Positions 1-4,708 of a DNA stretch of 5,093 bases are shown one piece after another. Every line of letters begins with the position of its first letter. The stretch's first letter is position 1. Both the position numbers and the translations under genes were made by a program. The stretch comes from Pseudofrankia asymbiotica (GTDB taxonomy: Bacteria; Actinomycetota; Actinomycetes; Frankiales; Frankiaceae). Location: the NCBI RefSeq assembly GCF_001983105.1, contig NZ_MOMC01000035.1, positions 23,310 to 28,402 on the forward strand. Direction: 5' to 3'. The notes under the pieces are model-generated. The model worked only from the letters and a program-made list of their open reading frames with translations. It was not told the origin of the DNA and searched no databases.

Positions 1-142
1 TGACCTCGACGCGATGCTCGCGCAACTGCGTGCCAAGGGCGCGGACGTGGCCGACGAGACGCAGGACATGGAGGGCGTCGGTCGATTCGGCTGGGTCATC
101 GATCCCGCGGGCAATCGGGTCGAACTGTGGCAGCCCGCCTGA
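1..142 (+). CDS. VOC-family (glyoxalase/bleomycin resistance/dioxygenase superfamily) protein, C-terminal fragment
   Basis: Only the last 46 codons (frame starting at base 2) and the TGA stop at 140-142 lie in the window; the start is beyond the left edge. The fragment begins with a helix of the type DLDAMLAQLRAKGADV, followed by a beta-hairpin, and ends in DPAGNRVELWQPA. The 'DP-x-GN-x-(I/V)-E-L-W' ending is the hallmark of the last strand of a VOC module, and its Glu (residue 41 of the visible part) is normally a metal ligand. VOC proteins include glyoxalase I, extradiol dioxygenases, antibiotic-binding proteins and many small uncharacterised enzymes, and this short piece cannot distinguish between them. 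The helix with 'L..KG..V' followed by DP.GN resembles the small single-domain 'glyoxalase' proteins common in actinomycetes. Family assignment is fairly secure; specific function is unknown. Confidence 0.85.
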   Translation, partial: DLDAMLAQLRAKGADVADETQDMEGVGRFGWVIDPAGNRVELWQPA

Positions 143-146
143 CCGC

Positions 147-168
147 GCGCCTTCGCCGCTGAGGGCGT
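147..168 (+). terminator. weak hairpin just after the VOC gene
   Basis: Five bases after the VOC stop, GCGCCTTC (147-154) can pair with GAGGGCGT (161-168) around a 6-base loop in RNA, using two G-U pairs. No U-tract follows. It may be a weak actinobacterial-type terminator or chance pairing in GC-rich DNA. Confidence 0.2.
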
Positions 169-215
169 CATCCTGTGCGCGCCGGGCGTGACCGTGGCTG
201 GCTCGGCGCCATGCT

Positions 216-220
216 GGAGG
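216..220 (+). promoter_or_regulatory. Shine-Dalgarno sequence that decides the amidohydrolase start
   Basis: GGAGG at 216-220 is the only good ribosome binding site upstream of the amidohydrolase. It lies 1 base before an in-frame GTG at 222, too close to serve it, and 13 bases before the ATG at 234, which is somewhat long but usable. The ATG at 234 is therefore the preferred start. Confidence 0.6.
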
Positions 221-233
221 TGTGGGCACCCCG

Positions 234-1904
234 ATGACGGACGCGGATCTGGTCTTCGCGGGTGGGCCGGTGTTCACGGCCGACGCCGCGCGCACGCGCA
301 CGCATGCGGTCGCGGTGCGCGGGGGGCGGATCGTGGCGGTCGGGCGCGGTGCCGAAGCGATGGTCGGGCCGTCGACGGATGTTGTCGACCTGTCCGGGAA
401 ACTGCTCGTGCCTGGATTCCAGGATGCCCACGTGCACCCGGTGTGGGGCGGGCTCGACCTGCTGCGGTGTGACCTGCGGTCCGCGGGTGACCGGGTGGGC
501 TACCTGGCCCTGGTCGCCGAGTACGCCCGGACCCACCCGGACGTCGCATGGATCATCGGCGGCGGCTGGGGAATGCCCGCGTTCCCCGGTGGGACTCCGT
601 TGGCGGCCGACCTCGACGCGGTGGTGCCGGACCGGCCCGTGATGTTGATGAATCGCGACGGTCATGGGGCCTGGGTGAACTCGCGGGCGCTCGGGCTCGC
701 GGGCATCGACGCGCGCACACCCGACCCGGCCGACGGGCGGATCGAGCGTGACGCCAGCGGGGTGCCGACCGGGACACTGCACGAAGGCGCGATCTCCCTG
801 GTCAACCGGCTGCTGCCGCCCGTGACCGCCGAGACGATGGTCCAGGCGCTGCTGCGGGGACAGGAGTATCTGCATTCGTTCGGCGTCACCGCCTGGCAGG
901 ACGCCATCGTCGGCACGTATGGCAACGCGGGAGACCCCGCGCCGGCGTACCTGGCGTGCGCGACGTCAGGCGAGCTCACCGCGCGGGTGGTGGGTTCGCT
1001 GTGGTTCGAGCGAGACCGGGGCGTCGAGCAGCTCGACGACCTGCGTCACCGGCGCGAGACGTATACCCATGGACGGTTCCGCGCGACCAGCGTGAAGATC
1101 ATGCAGGACGGCGTGCCGGAGAACTTCACCGCCGCGATGCTGGACCCCTACCTGTCGCCATGCGGATGCGGCAACGGCGGCGGCGGCAAGGGCCGCGGCA
1201 TCACCTTCTTCCCGCGCGAGCTGCTTCTCGAGGCCGTGCCGGCGCTCGACGCCGCGGGCTTCCAGACGCATTTCCACGCCATCGGCGACCGGGCCGTCCG
1301 TGACTGCCTGGACGCCGTGGAGGCCGCGATCACGGCGAACGGCCGCGGCGACCTGCGTCATCACATCGCCCACCTGCAGGTCGTCCATCCGGATGACGTG
1401 CCGCGTTTCGGGCAGCTGGGGGTCGCGGCGAACCTGCAGTTCCTGTGGGCGGTGCTCCAGGCTCAGATGGCCGAGCTGAACCTGCCCTTCCTCGGCCCTG
1501 AGCGGGGCTCGTGGCAGTACCCGTTCCGGCGGCTGCAGGAGACCGGGGCGGTGCTGGCGGCCGGCAGCGACTGGTCGGTCTCGACGCCCAACCCGCTCGC
1601 CGCGATCCATGTCGCCGTCAACCGGACTCCCGCGCCGACCGAGGCGGCGCCGAGCGGCGAGCACGAGGTCTTCCTGCCCGAGCAGCGCCTCGATCTGGCG
1701 AGCGCGCTGGCCGCCTACACGTCGGGGTCGGCGTGGGTGAACCACCTCGACGACGTCACGGGCACGGTCACCGTCGGCAAGGGAGCGGATCTCGTCGTGC
1801 TGGACCGGGATCCGTTCGCCGGCCCGCCGGCCGACATCGGCAACACCCGGGTGCTGCAGACGTTCGTCGCCGGGGCCAGGGTCCACGCCGCGCCCGACGC
1901 GTAA
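234..1904 (+). CDS. YtcJ-like amidohydrolase (amidohydrolase_3 family)
   Basis: A complete 556-residue metal-dependent hydrolase, close to the usual ~530-560 residues of the YtcJ/NfdA group, which cleave amide or related C-N bonds; NfdA is an N-substituted formamide deformylase. The N-terminal strands (DLVFAGGPVFTADA, then GGRIVAVG) form the small beta-sandwich typical of amidohydrolases, which the C-terminal KGADLVVLDRDPF segment completes. Between them is the TIM barrel with its ligands in the expected order: H66 and H68 in DAHVHP, K288 in SVKIMQDG (candidate carboxylated lysine), H348 in HFHAIGDRA, H380 in HIAHLQVV and D446 in GSDWSVSTPNP. No signal peptide or membrane segment is visible, so it is probably cytoplasmic. 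The loop at residues 310-322 (CGCGNGGGGKGRG) is unusually rich in Gly and Cys. The gene lies 91 bases after the VOC gene, so cotranscription is possible but not shown. An alternative GTG start at 222 would add four residues. The family is secure; the substrate cannot be predicted. Confidence 0.93.
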   Translation: MTDADLVFAGGPVFTADAARTRTHAVAVRGGRIVAVGRGAEAMVGPSTDVVDLSGKLLVPGFQDAHVHPVWGGLDLLRCDLRSAGDRVGYLALVAEYARTHPDVAWIIGGGWGMPAFPGGTPLAADLDAVVPDRPVMLMNRDGHGAWVNSRALGLAGIDARTPDPADGRIERDASGVPTGTLHEGAISLVNRLLPPVTAETMVQALLRGQEYLHSFGVTAWQDAIVGTYGNAGDPAPAYLACATSGELTARVVGSLWFERDRGVEQLDDLRHRRETYTHGRFRATSVKIMQDGVPENFTAAMLDPYLSPCGCGNGGGGKGRGITFFPRELLLEAVPALDAAGFQTHFHAIGDRAVRDCLDAVEAAITANGRGDLRHHIAHLQVVHPDDVPRFGQLGVAANLQFLWAVLQAQMAELNLPFLGPERGSWQYPFRRLQETGAVLAAGSDWSVSTPNPLAAIHVAVNRTPAPTEAAPSGEHEVFLPEQRLDLASALAAYTSGSAWVNHLDDVTGTVTVGKGADLVVLDRDPFAGPPADIGNTRVLQTFVAGARVHAAPDA

Positions 1905-1943
1905 CCTGGCGGGCTCCCCGTCGCGGGTGGCACCTCCTCCGAG

Positions 1944-1971
1944 CTCGGCCCGACCTCGGCCCGACCTCGGC
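1944..1971 (+). repeat. 11-bp tandem repeat, about 2.5 copies
   Basis: CTCGGCCCGAC occurs at 1944-1954 and again at 1955-1965, followed by a partial third copy CTCGGC at 1966-1971. It lies between the amidohydrolase stop and the point where SDR homology begins. It may mark replication slippage or a junction associated with the loss of the rest of the SDR gene. Confidence 0.8.
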
Positions 1972-2064
1972 GTCCGTCGCGCCGCTTTCCTCGCTTCCGA
2001 CGACGCCTCCTACATGACCGGCTCCTACCTCGTCGTCGACGGCGGCTGGACCGCCGGCGGCTGA
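1972..2064 (+). pseudogene. C-terminal relic of a short-chain dehydrogenase/reductase (SDR)
   Basis: The frame ending at the TGA of 2062-2064 encodes FLASDDASYMTG, then SYLVVDGGW and TAGG. This is the classical SDR C-terminus: the 'FLASD.ASY.TG' helix followed by the final strand 'L.VDGGW'. Intact SDRs are about 250 residues; only some 28-30 residues remain. The TGxxxGxG nucleotide-binding motif and the YxxxK catalytic motif are absent, because the upstream DNA up to position 1904 is occupied by the amidohydrolase and the 1905-1971 spacer shows no SDR-like sequence. The only in-frame candidate starts are a GTG at 1927, without a ribosome binding site, and an internal ATG at 2014, so expression is unlikely. 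The best reading is the 3' stump of a gene otherwise lost by deletion. A cofactor-binding fragment of this size would not fold as an enzyme. Confidence 0.8.
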
Positions 2065-2088
2065 CCGGGGCCGGGCCGGGGCGGTCAG
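2061..2088. terminator. candidate bidirectional terminator between convergent genes
   Basis: CTGACCG (2061-2067) is the exact reverse complement of CGGTCAG (2082-2088), giving a 7-bp stem around a 14-base loop of only G and C. It starts at the SDR relic's stop codon and ends two bases from the stop of the convergent lipoprotein gene, an ideal place to end transcripts from both sides. A smaller hairpin (CGGCGG 2040-2045 with CCGCCG 2051-2056) precedes it. Neither has a U-tract, which is common for actinobacterial terminators. Confidence 0.45.
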
Positions 2089-2089
2089 G

Positions 2090-2851
2090 TCACTGCTTGG
2101 CGAGTGTCGCCACCACCTGGCTGGTCAGGCCGTTCAGCTCGCCGTCGTCGACCGGTCCCGCCGGACTGACGATGAGAATCACCGACTCGACACGGCCGGC
2201 GAAGACGCTGACCAGGTCGACGTTGACCTCAACGTTCTGGCCGTCGGAGTTGACCGCGAGGTCGAGCCGCGTCAGGGCGGTGGCGCCGGTCGGGGGCGTG
2301 CCGGCCTGAGCGCTCCTCACCGTCACGGCCGTCGTCTCCCTGTCCCTGTTGGACAGCTGGCTGACGATCGCCTCGCCCACGCAGCCGGGGAAGTCCCGGC
2401 GCTGGGTCAACGCTCGGTGCGCCGTGACCGTGTCCGCGCTCGCGAACACCCGCGCGCCGGACTGGATCGTGGTGCCGTCGTCGTCGTCGCTGAAGACGGG
2501 GCCGTTCGCGTGGTCGGTGGACGCCGGTCCCAGATCAGAGCTGGACAGGTGCATGCAGGTGGGAACCGGGTCCTCGAAGACGGAACTCTCGGAGGTGTCG
2601 GTGTTGTCCTCCATCGAGTAGTCGCCGGTCGCGGGCCCGGCGACGAGGACGTAGTCGGCGGGGCGCAGCGGAGCGGCCGGGGGCGCCGACACGGTCGCGG
2701 CGCCGACGACGGCGCTCGCCGGGTCCGGCGAGTCGCCACTCCCGCACGCGGCCAGCGCCATGACGAGCGCCGCCGCCGTCGCGGTGACGCTCACGGCCGC
2801 CCGGATAACACGCCCATTCGGGCGGGGTTCGATTTCGTTCCTTGTGGTCAT
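2090..2851 (-). CDS. secreted lipoprotein of unknown function
   Basis: A 253-residue protein with a clear lipoprotein signal: a basic N-terminal region (residues 1-17), a hydrophobic stretch (about 18-35) and a lipobox LAAC with the lipidated cysteine at C36, followed by GSGDSPD. It should be exported by Sec or Tat, lipidated and anchored on the outer face of the membrane. Residues 37-62 are a low-complexity Ala/Pro/Ser linker. The mature domain has two further cysteines, C99 (PTCMHL) and C157 (PGCVGEA), that could form a disulphide, an acidic run DDDD at 122-125, and no tryptophan. The last 60 residues alternate hydrophobic residues in strand-like fashion (LDLAVNSDGQNVEVNVDLVS). The overall build, a Cys-containing alpha/beta domain behind a lipobox, recalls actinobacterial extracytoplasmic sensor or substrate-binding lipoproteins, but I do not recognise a named family. 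The start ATG at 2849-2851 has no good Shine-Dalgarno sequence; no alternative start preserves the signal peptide. The gene is preceded by an AT-rich region and is probably monocistronic. Confidence 0.85.
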   Translation of the reverse strand: MTTRNEIEPRPNGRVIRAAVSVTATAAALVMALAACGSGDSPDPASAVVGAATVSAPPAAPLRPADYVLVAGPATGDYSMEDNTDTSESSVFEDPVPTCMHLSSSDLGPASTDHANGPVFSDDDDGTTIQSGARVFASADTVTAHRALTQRRDFPGCVGEAIVSQLSNRDRETTAVTVRSAQAGTPPTGATALTRLDLAVNSDGQNVEVNVDLVSVFAGRVESVILIVSPAGPVDDGELNGLTSQVVATLAKQ

Positions 2852-2868
2852 GGGAAAGAAGGCTAGAA

Positions 2869-2906
2869 ACCCGACATAAATTTCACCACAAAGAGCACTG
2901 TCGGGT
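2869..2906. repeat. 8-bp perfect inverted repeat, candidate operator
   Basis: ACCCGACA (2869-2876) is the exact reverse complement of TGTCGGGT (2899-2906), with a 22-base AT-rich spacer. The centres of the half-sites are about 30 bases, or three helical turns, apart, which would suit a dimeric or cooperative regulator on one DNA face. A related site, TGTCGGGG, occurs at 2953-2960. It lies 18-55 bases upstream of the lipoprotein start codon. A regulatory role is inferred from position only. Confidence 0.5.
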
Positions 2907-2910
2907 GCGC

Positions 2911-2944
2911 GACCGATTCTTTACCAATTATTTGAAATCGGGTC
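2911..2944. repeat. imperfect inverted repeat in the lipoprotein upstream region
   Basis: GACCGATT (2911-2918) pairs with AATCGGGTC (2936-2944) if one G (2942) is bulged; the 17-base loop is almost all A/T. It could be a second operator-like element next to the one at 2869-2906, or a chance pairing. Confidence 0.35.
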
Positions 2945-2974
2945 TGAAATAGTGTCGGGGTCTGGCCGGGCCAC

Positions 2975-3003
2975 CGGGCTGGTCCACGTGGACGGCCAGC
3001 CCG
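2975..3003. terminator. GC-rich hairpin with nested palindrome, distal to dcd
   Basis: CGGGCTGG (2975-2982) is the exact reverse complement of CCAGCCCG (2996-3003), an 8-bp stem with a 13-base loop. Inside is the 12-bp perfect palindrome GTCCACGTGGAC (2982-2993), whose core is CACGTG. It lies about 90 bases beyond the dcd stop on the minus strand. It could be the second part of a tandem terminator, or a protein-binding palindrome. Confidence 0.4.
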
Positions 3004-3032
3004 TCGCCCGTCCCGAACTCGGCGGGCGACGG
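3001..3032. terminator. strong GC-rich hairpin, probable dcd terminator
   Basis: CCGTCGCCCG (3001-3010) is the exact reverse complement of CGGGCGACGG (3023-3032), giving a 10-bp stem with nine G-C pairs and a 12-base loop. It begins 61 bases past the dcd stop codon (minus strand) and precedes the promoter region of the next minus-strand gene, so transcription termination is the natural role. There is no U-tract on either strand. It shares three bases with the adjacent hairpin at 2975-3003, so the two stems cannot both form completely. Confidence 0.55.
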
Positions 3033-3052
3033 TTCTCGGTCGCCCTCGTCAT

Positions 3053-3076
3053 CCCTGGATCCCTGGATACCTGGAT
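3053..3076. repeat. 8-bp tandem repeat, three copies
   Basis: CCCTGGAT at 3053-3060 and 3061-3068 is followed by the variant ACCTGGAT at 3069-3076 and a degenerate ACCCGGCT. It lies 17-40 bases beyond the dcd stop codon, in non-coding DNA. Such short repeats are prone to copy-number change by slippage; no function is evident. Confidence 0.8.
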
Positions 3077-3093
3077 ACCCGGCTCGCCCCGGT

Positions 3094-3690
3094 TCAGGCC
3101 TGCCCGTCTACCGGAGGGACCGGGGACCGGGTGAAGTCGCGGTACGCGCGCGACGGGGTGGGGCCGCGCTGTCCCTGGTAGCGGGAGCCGTAGATGGCGG
3201 TTCCGTACGGGTGCTCGGCCGGGGACGAGAGGCGGAACAGGCAGAGCTGACCGATCTTCATGCCGGGCCAGAGCTTGATCGGCAGGGTCGCGACGTTGGA
3301 GAGCTCCAACGTGACATGGCCGGAGAAGCCCGGATCGATGAAGCCGGCCGTCGAATGGGTGAGGAGGCCGAGCCGGCCGAGGCTGGACTTGCCCTCGAGC
3401 CTGCCGGCCAGGTCGTCCGGCAGCGTGATGGCCTCGAGGGTAGAGCCAAGCACGAACTCGCCCGGGTGCAGCACGAACGGCTCATCACCCTCGGGGGAGA
3501 CGAGCTCGGTCAGGTCCTCCTGCTCGATGGCCGGGTCGATGTGGCTGTACCGATGGTTCTGGAAGACCCGGAACGCCCGGTCGAGGCGCAGGTCGACGCT
3601 GCTCGGCTGGATCAGACCCGGGTCGTACGGGTCGAGGCACACGCGGCCGGCGGTGATCTGGGCCCGGATGTCCCGGTCGGACAACAACAC
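3094..3690 (-). CDS. dcd: dCTP deaminase, probably bifunctional deaminase/dUTPase
   Basis: A complete 198-residue trimeric-fold dCTP deaminase; the family is usually about 190 residues. It converts dCTP to dUTP, and in the mycobacterial-type enzymes on to dUMP, feeding thymidylate synthesis. The start [12 protein letters not shown], the PSSVDLRLD strand, [45 protein letters not shown] (residues 98-132, split here as [11 protein letters not shown] and [14 protein letters not shown]) and [20 protein letters not shown] are all family signatures. Ser102, Arg106 and Glu129 match the catalytic Ser, Arg and Glu of the E. coli enzyme. Ala115 in HSTAGF agrees with the bifunctional M. tuberculosis enzyme (Rv0321), where A115 has been studied by mutation; bifunctionality here is inferred from this likeness. 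The start is GTG (3690), followed by two TTG codons; only the GTG gives the conserved MLLSDRD start. The last ten residues (PVPPVDGQA end) are a variable tail. The gene is flanked by a hairpin terminator and a divergent neighbour, so it is probably transcribed alone. Confidence 0.96.
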   Translation of the reverse strand: MLLSDRDIRAQITAGRVCLDPYDPGLIQPSSVDLRLDRAFRVFQNHRYSHIDPAIEQEDLTELVSPEGDEPFVLHPGEFVLGSTLEAITLPDDLAGRLEGKSSLGRLGLLTHSTAGFIDPGFSGHVTLELSNVATLPIKLWPGMKIGQLCLFRLSSPAEHPYGTAIYGSRYQGQRGPTPSRAYRDFTRSPVPPVDGQA

Positions 3691-3817
3691 GTCCTACAAA
3701 CTACCTGCCCCGCGCGGCGGGCTCGCGCCCACACCGTGCGGGTGGGCTCGCGGTCCTGGGCGAGGTTCGTCCAGATTGGCGCGGTAGCGACCGGCGCCAG
3801 TGGGGTAGACGGCAAGC
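3691..3817. promoter_or_regulatory. divergent intergenic region between dcd and the HAD gene
   Basis: This 127-base spacer must contain the promoters of both divergent genes. I see no convincing -35/-10 boxes. It holds a direct repeat GGGCTCGCG (3719-3727 and 3744-3752) and a 6-bp hairpin, GCCCAC (3727-3732) with GTGGGC (3742-3747), which could sit in a 5' leader. The best purine-rich stretch before the HAD start is TGGGG near 3801-3805. No tRNA or riboswitch fold was recognised. Confidence 0.4.
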
Positions 3818-4708
3818 ATGCGTTTGCCGTTCGCGCGGCTGCGGCGCCGCGAAACCGGGGCCGCGGCCGGGTCCCTGCTCGGGCTACCCCCTCACATCGA
3901 CGCTTGCCTCTTCGATCTCGATGGCGTGCTCACGAGCACGGCGGAGGTCCATGCGAGAGCCTGGAAGGAGATGTTCGACGACTTCCTGGAGAACTGGGCC
4001 TCCCGGTCCGGCGACCCGGAGGAACCCTTCGACATCGAGCGGGACTACGAGAGCTACGTGGACGGGTTGCCGAGGCTCGACGGGGTGCGGTCCTTCTTGG
4101 CGTCACGCGACATCCACCTGCCCGAGGGCACGGACGGGGACCCGCCGTCAGCCCTCACCGTCCACGCTCTCGGGAACCGCAAGAACATCCTCGTCCTGAA
4201 CAAGATCGCCGAGGACGGGGTCCAGCCATACCCGGGTTCGCGGCCCTACCTGGAGGCCTGCGCCCGCGCCGGGAAGGCACGGGCGCTCGTCTCGTCCAGC
4301 GCGAACGCCGGCGAGGTGGCACGGGCCGCCGGGCTCGCCGACCTGCTGCAGGTGCGGGTCGACGGCCAGACCATCACGGAGCGCAAGCTTGCCGGCAAGC
4401 CGGCGCCCGACACGTTCCTCGCCGCGGCCCGGGAGCTGGGCGTGCCACCCGAGCGGGCGGCGGTCTTCGAGGACGCGGAGGCCGGCGTCGCGGCCGGGCG
4501 GGCCGGCGGTTTCGGCTACGTCGTCGGGCTCGACCGGGTCGGGCACGGCCACGCGGACGCGCTGCGCGCGCACGGCGCGAACGTGGTGGTCACCGACCTC
4601 GGCGACCTGCTCGCCGACGCCTACCCGCCATCACCACCGCCAGCGACGGACGCGGCCGGTGGCCACGGCCGGGGCAGGGCCACGTCGCGGGCCGGACGCG
4701 GTCGATGA
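3818..4708 (+). CDS. HAD-superfamily beta-phosphoglucomutase-like protein
   Basis: A 296-residue HAD hydrolase/phosphomutase. Beta-phosphoglucomutase interconverts beta-glucose 1-phosphate and glucose 6-phosphate through a phospho-aspartate. All four HAD motifs are present: motif I D33-L-D35-G-V-L-T with nucleophile D33 and acid/base D35; motif II serine in LVSSSAN (S159-S161); motif III K194 in AGKPAPDTF; motif IV E218-D219 in FEDAEAGVAAGRAG. The segment TSTAEVHARAWK (T41, H45) matches TDTAEYH of the Lactococcus lactis enzyme, and YVDGLPRLDGVRSFL in the cap domain is typical of the actinobacterial type. At 296 residues it is longer than the ~220-residue lactococcal enzyme, because of an enlarged cap (about residues 60-140), a basic N-terminal extension (residues 1-20) and a Pro/Gly/Arg-rich tail (about 271-296). 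The start ATG has only a weak ribosome binding site. The stop overlaps the next start in ATGA, and that neighbour is a GH65 enzyme, the standard partner of beta-phosphoglucomutase. The pair resembles M. tuberculosis Rv3400-Rv3401. Another sugar-phosphate phosphatase activity is possible. Confidence 0.88.
   Translation: MRLPFARLRRRETGAAAGSLLGLPPHIDACLFDLDGVLTSTAEVHARAWKEMFDDFLENWASRSGDPEEPFDIERDYESYVDGLPRLDGVRSFLASRDIHLPEGTDGDPPSALTVHALGNRKNILVLNKIAEDGVQPYPGSRPYLEACARAGKARALVSSSANAGEVARAAGLADLLQVRVDGQTITERKLAGKPAPDTFLAAARELGVPPERAAVFEDAEAGVAAGRAGGFGYVVGLDRVGHGHADALRAHGANVVVTDLGDLLADAYPPSPPPATDAAGGHGRGRATSRAGRGR

Larger units (their letters stand above)
2852..2960 (-). promoter_or_regulatory. 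AT-rich upstream region of the lipoprotein gene
   Basis: Positions 2861-2960 contain 47 G/C in 100 bases, in sharp contrast to the surrounding DNA. The segment lies directly before the lipoprotein start on the minus strand and contains no credible ORF, so it most likely holds that gene's promoter and control sites. I could not pick out a convincing -35/-10 pair; the promoter may use an alternative sigma factor. The inverted repeats listed separately fall inside it. Confidence 0.5.

Noticed and set aside
168..875. Minus-strand open frame (235 codons) opposite the amidohydrolase N-terminal half
   Set aside because: Composition is dominated by Arg, Pro and His, as expected of a shadow frame, and it overlaps a well supported gene.
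966..1886. Long minus-strand open frame (306 codons) opposite the amidohydrolase
   Set aside because: It is an Arg/Gly/Val-rich antisense shadow created by GC-rich codon structure; it has no recognisable domain, while the plus strand carries an intact family motif set.
1511..2017. Plus-strand open frame running past the amidohydrolase stop into the spacer
   Set aside because: Low-complexity Arg/Ala/Gly translation in a different frame from both the amidohydrolase and the SDR relic; no motif and no ribosome binding site.
2417..2866. Plus-strand open frame opposite the lipoprotein
   Set aside because: Arg/Gly/Val-rich shadow; the minus strand has a convincing signal peptide and lipobox.
2861..2950. 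Possible -35 (TTGTGG) and -10 boxes for the lipoprotein gene on the minus strand
   Set aside because: The hexamer found at a 17-base spacing (TTCTAG) matches the -10 consensus poorly; no pair was good enough to report as a promoter.
2952..3134. 60-codon plus-strand open frame across the dcd 3' flank
   Set aside because: It spans two hairpins and a tandem repeat, overlaps the dcd 3' end, and has no ribosome binding site or recognisable protein feature.
3750..3785. tRNA-like T-loop sequence (GGTTCGTCC) in the dcd/HAD spacer
   Set aside because: No matching acceptor stem, D-arm or anticodon arm could be placed around it, so it is not a tRNA.
3260..3787. 175-codon plus-strand open frame opposite dcd
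   Set aside because: Ser/Arg/Pro-rich shadow of the strongly conserved dcd gene.
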